Source of the DNA: Nevskiaceae bacterium
GTDB taxonomy: Bacteria; Pseudomonadota; Gammaproteobacteria; Steroidobacterales; Steroidobacteraceae
Direction of reading: 5' to 3'
NCBI GenBank assembly: GCA_031277355.1
Contig: JAITMN010000142.1
Location: forward strand, 1 to 15,523
Length of the DNA: 15,523 nucleotides
The notes under the pieces are model-generated. The model saw only the letters and a program-made list of their open reading frames with translations, had not been told where the DNA came from and did not search any database. This document shows, one piece after another, positions 13,646-15,523 of this stretch (position 1 is the stretch's first letter; each line of letters begins with the position of its first letter). A program made the position numbers and the translations under genes.

Positions 13646-13914
13646 GGGTTTCAACATTCACCGCCGCTCAGTGCAGCCTGCGAAACGGCTTGACAGCGCA
13701 TGGCAGCGGATCAAACTCGACTCGACTCGACTCGACTCGACTCGACTCGACTCGACTCGACTCGACTCGACTCGACTCGACTCGACTCGACTCGACTCGA
13801 CTCGCTTGGCGTAGCTGCGCCCGTGATCTAGCAATCGGCCCGACCGGGCCGGATTTGGCGGCGTCTGCTGCCCAGCTTCCTGACTCCAAGAGAGCCCAAT
13901 GGCTGGCCATGTAG
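13639..13914 (+). CDS. Possible leader peptide with LDSTR repeats, doubtful gene
   Basis: An open frame of 91 codons from ATG 13639, with AGGGA six bases upstream. The N-terminal 26 or so residues (MARVSTFTAAQCSLRNGLTAHG at the start) match no family I know. The middle is the pentapeptide LDSTR repeated, encoded by the CTCGA microsatellite. The frame then runs to a TAG at 13912-13914, 16 bp into the PH-domain gene (start 13899). The repeat has no stop in any frame, so openness through it is not evidence of coding. What favours translation is the ribosome-binding site and the terminal overlap; what argues against it is the absence of any recognisable domain. If real, it would be a leader coupled to the next gene. 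Confidence 0.25.
   Translation: MARVSTFTAAQCSLRNGLTAHGSGSNSTRLDSTRLDSTRLDSTRLDSTRLDSTRLAWRSCARDLAIGPTGPDLAASAAQLPDSKRAQWLAM
13716..13804. repeat. Pentanucleotide microsatellite (CTCGA)17
   Basis: Seventeen perfect head-to-tail copies of CTCGA cover 13716-13800, with a partial copy (CTCG) to 13804. The unit is not a multiple of three, so each gain or loss of one copy shifts any frame read through it. Perfect identity suggests recent expansion and a high slippage rate. In all plus-strand frames it reads as LDSTR, in all minus-strand frames as SSRVE. It has no spacers and is not a CRISPR. Confidence 0.97.
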
Positions 13915-14327
13915 ACAGCGCTCTGCCAGCGGGCGAATACGTGACTTATCGAGCCACTGTCAGCGTCTGGTCGCTGGTCCCGTACCTGTTTCTTGGCTTC
14001 CTTCTGGTCTTTCATGGATTGGGCGTTCTGTTTTTCGCCATCGCTGCAATCAAATACTTTTCAACCGAACTTGCCATCACGAACAGGCGCGTCATTGCGA
14101 AATTTGGCCTCATCAGCCGCAAGACCACCGAAATCAACCTGAAGAAAATTCAGAACATTCAGATTGAGCAAAGCGTTCTTGGCAGGATGTTCAATTTCGG
14201 CGCCATTGTCGTTTCTGGCGCAGAAAACCCGCGCGCCAAAATTCCCGGCATCTCTTTTCCCTTGCAGTTCCGCGATGAACTTGTCGAGACGCAGGCCAGT
14301 GTCGAGCCGGTTTGCGTCGCGACGTAG
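13899..14327 (+). CDS. Small membrane protein with a bacterial PH (bPH2, YdbS-like) domain
   Basis: Membrane-anchored bacterial PH-domain protein; the function of this family is largely unknown. Seen: 142 residues. A hydrophobic stretch at about 24-52 can form one or two membrane segments (VWSLVPYLFLGFLLVFHG, then VLFFAIAAIKYF). The PH-like domain follows, with the hallmark TELAITNRRVIAKFGLISRKTTEINLKKIQNIQIEQSVLGRMFNFGAIVVSGA split over about residues 56-108. ATG at 13899 has AAGAGA five bases upstream. Hand counting gives 55 G/C in 120 bases (46%) at 14041-14160, well below the neighbouring murA (36 of 60 at 12001-12060), which suggests separate ancestry. It lies 63 bp before the lipoprotein gene and may be co-transcribed with it. 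The leader frame ends inside its start region. Confidence 0.85.
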   Translation: MAGHVDSALPAGEYVTYRATVSVWSLVPYLFLGFLLVFHGLGVLFFAIAAIKYFSTELAITNRRVIAKFGLISRKTTEINLKKIQNIQIEQSVLGRMFNFGAIVVSGAENPRAKIPGISFPLQFRDELVETQASVEPVCVAT

Positions 14328-14347
14328 AGGAAAGCTGCTGACTGTTC

Positions 14348-14358
14348 TGAGAATCTCA
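14348..14358. repeat. Short palindrome before the lipoprotein gene
   Basis: TGAGA-A-TCTCA is a perfect 5-bp inverted repeat around one base, in the 63-bp gap between the PH-domain gene and the lipoprotein gene. It is too short and lacks a T-run for a terminator. It could be half of an operator or chance. Confidence 0.2.
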
Positions 14359-14390
14359 AACTGACTTTGCATTGACCAAGGAGCATCAAC

Positions 14391-15523
14391 ATGGACGATG
14401 ATCACGACACCCTGACCGCAAGCCGGGGTCTTCCCTCAACGCCAAGCAAACGGAACATCAAGGCCGCGGCCATGAAGAAGCGTTTGCTCAGCGCGTCGCT
14501 GATCGGCGCGCTGCTGTTGCAGGCCGCGTGCGGTGGTGGTGGCGGTGGCGACAATGGTAACGGTGGCGGTAGTGGTGGCGGCGGTGGTGGCAGCGGTGAT
14601 GGCGGTGGCGGCGGACAACCGCCGATCAGCGGCACCGTATCCGGCAGAGCTGGCAAGGGGTTGTTGCTCAATGCTTCAGTGGCGTTCCATGCCGTGAACA
14701 ATGGCGTTGTGGCAACTACGCCGCTTGCCACGGTGCGGACCAACTCCACCACGGGCGCGTTTTCATCGACGGTCACCAGCCCCGGCGCGGTGGTGGCGAC
14801 TTTGACGGTGGATGGTTCGACGCAGGTGCTCGATGAATTATCCGGCGCGCGTATCGCTGCGCCCACGGGGCTGGTGCGGCATGCGGTGTTCCCGAGCGTG
14901 CGGAACCTGCCGCCGCTTGCCATTACGCCGCTGACGGAAATGGCCTACACGCTGGCGCAGTCGCGCACGGGCGGATTGAGCGTTGCGAACATCGACGCGG
15001 CCAATAGCGCGATCAGCACGGCGTTTCTCAATGGCGCTCCGGTGTTGCAGACGTTGCCTATCGATATCGCGAGCTACGTCAGTTCCACACCGGGGGAACA
15101 GGCGCAGGCGAAATTGCTGACGGCGCTGTCGGTTGCTGCGGATCAAAATATCGCCACTGGCGCAGATGGAGCGGCCTGCACGAGCAGCTATCCCGCGAAT
15201 GTTCCCTGCGCGGTTGGCGGTTTGAGTCGGCTGATTTCGGTGAGCGCGAATGGCGACACGACGTTCAACAGTGAAGCCGCGTATCTGAGCGCCGCTTACA
15301 CGCTGATCAACTCCGGCGCGGTGACGGTGGCTGGCGGCAAGACTCCGGCCGAGCTTGGCATGAACGTGACCACGGTTGCCGAGAATGCGCTGGTCAACAA
15401 CATTCAGCAGCAGAATCCGTTGCCGGGATATGACGCCAGCGCTGATCCGTTGCAGAACACCAAGGACTTGGTTGCGAATATTCGCACCAACATTCTTGGT
15501 GGGCAGGATTCGCTTGATGCGCT
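14391..15523 (+). CDS. Glycine-rich putative lipoprotein, partial at the C-terminus
   Basis: Predicted exported lipoprotein of unknown function; the frame is still open at the right edge (377 codons seen). ATG 14391 has a perfect AAGGAG seven bases upstream. An in-frame ATG at 14472 (residue 28) has AAGG eight bases upstream and begins a canonical signal peptide, MKKRLLSASLIGALLLQAAC, so the first 27 residues (acidic, then basic) may not be used. Cys47 is the likely lipidation site; the -3 residue is Gln, which is unusual for a lipobox. A Gly-rich linker (48-75, CGGGGGG type) follows, then a beta-rich stretch that begins ISGTVSGRAGKG and contains TTGAFSSTV, like carboxypeptidase-regulatory (transthyretin-like) domains. 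An Ala/Thr/Asn-rich region comes after, with LPPLAITPLTEMAYTLA and ANIDAANSAISTAFLNG. I recall similar lipoproteins in Burkholderiales and Nevskiales, but I cannot name the family. Confidence 0.85.
   Translation, partial: MDDDHDTLTASRGLPSTPSKRNIKAAAMKKRLLSASLIGALLLQAACGGGGGGDNGNGGGSGGGGGGSGDGGGGGQPPISGTVSGRAGKGLLLNASVAFHAVNNGVVATTPLATVRTNSTTGAFSSTVTSPGAVVATLTVDGSTQVLDELSGARIAAPTGLVRHAVFPSVRNLPPLAITPLTEMAYTLAQSRTGGLSVANIDAANSAISTAFLNGAPVLQTLPIDIASYVSSTPGEQAQAKLLTALSVAADQNIATGADGAACTSSYPANVPCAVGGLSRLISVSANGDTTFNSEAAYLSAAYTLINSGAVTVAGGKTPAELGMNVTTVAENALVNNIQQQNPLPGYDASADPLQNTKDLVANIRTNILGGQDSLDA

Larger units (their letters stand above)
13460..13898. other. Long intergenic region between the Uma2 gene and the PH-domain gene
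   Basis: These 439 bp hold no recognisable conserved protein. They contain a CRP-like palindrome, a possible -10 box, a small hairpin, a short open frame with a ribosome-binding site, and a perfect CTCGA microsatellite; each has its own entry. The stretch 13805-13898 between the microsatellite and the next gene shows only an ordinary ribosome-binding site (AAGAGA at 13888-13893). No tRNA and no known riboswitch or small-RNA family was recognised. Confidence 0.6.

Noticed and set aside
13690..13717. TTGACA directly before the microsatellite as a -35 box.
   Set aside because: No -10 better than three of six matches lies at 16-18 bp, and the position inside the repeat start makes a promoter unlikely, though not impossible.
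13716..13804. CRISPR array.
   Set aside because: The unit is five bases with no spacers, and no cas gene is nearby.
13458..13814. An open frame starting at the Uma2 start and running through the CTCGA tract.
   Set aside because: The repeat contains no stop in any frame, so the length is uninformative. It has no good ribosome-binding site and ends directly after the repeat.

Overview
This window looks like chromosomal core-genome DNA from a GC-rich Gram-negative proteobacterium. The evidence is a complete LPS-export and Kdo-synthesis cluster, sigma-54 with its modulation protein, RapZ, ZapE and an IbaG-MurA pair. The gene order kdsD-kdsC-lptC-lptA-lptB-rpoN-hpf-rapZ is found in both Gamma- and Betaproteobacteria. 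I favour a gammaproteobacterium of the Nevskiales/Xanthomonadales kind, but sequence reading alone does not settle this.

Layout. Positions 1-3065 (minus) hold a two-subunit-type E1 2-oxoacid (probably pyruvate) dehydrogenase operon: E1-alpha, E1-beta and the N-terminal two thirds of E2, which runs off the left edge. rarD (3117-4016, plus) diverges from it. From 11307 down to 4018 (minus) is one compact nine-gene run: kdsD, kdsC, lptC, lptA, lptB, rpoN, hpf, rapZ, zapE. Most junctions overlap or abut. The run joins Kdo synthesis and the LPS-transport bridge to sigma-54, ribosome hibernation, envelope-precursor signalling and a division ATPase. ptsN and hprK, usual neighbours of hpf and rapZ, are absent. 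ibaG and murA (11376-12897, plus) diverge from kdsD.

The right end (12899-15523) reads as accessory DNA. It has a stand-alone Uma2-family gene (minus), then a 439-bp intergenic region, then a small membrane PH-domain gene of clearly lower GC, then a glycine-rich lipoprotein gene that stays open to the right edge. The intergenic region carries a CRP-like palindrome, a possible -10 box, a small hairpin and a perfect pentanucleotide microsatellite (CTCGA)17.

The most unusual structure is that microsatellite. It lies inside a small open frame (13639-13914) with its own ribosome-binding site, and the frame stops just past the start codon of the PH-domain gene. Of the three possible phases after the repeat, only the present one stays open that far. 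Repeat-number change could therefore switch translational coupling. This is a hypothesis, not a demonstrated system. No RNA genes, insertion sequences or CRISPR arrays were recognised.
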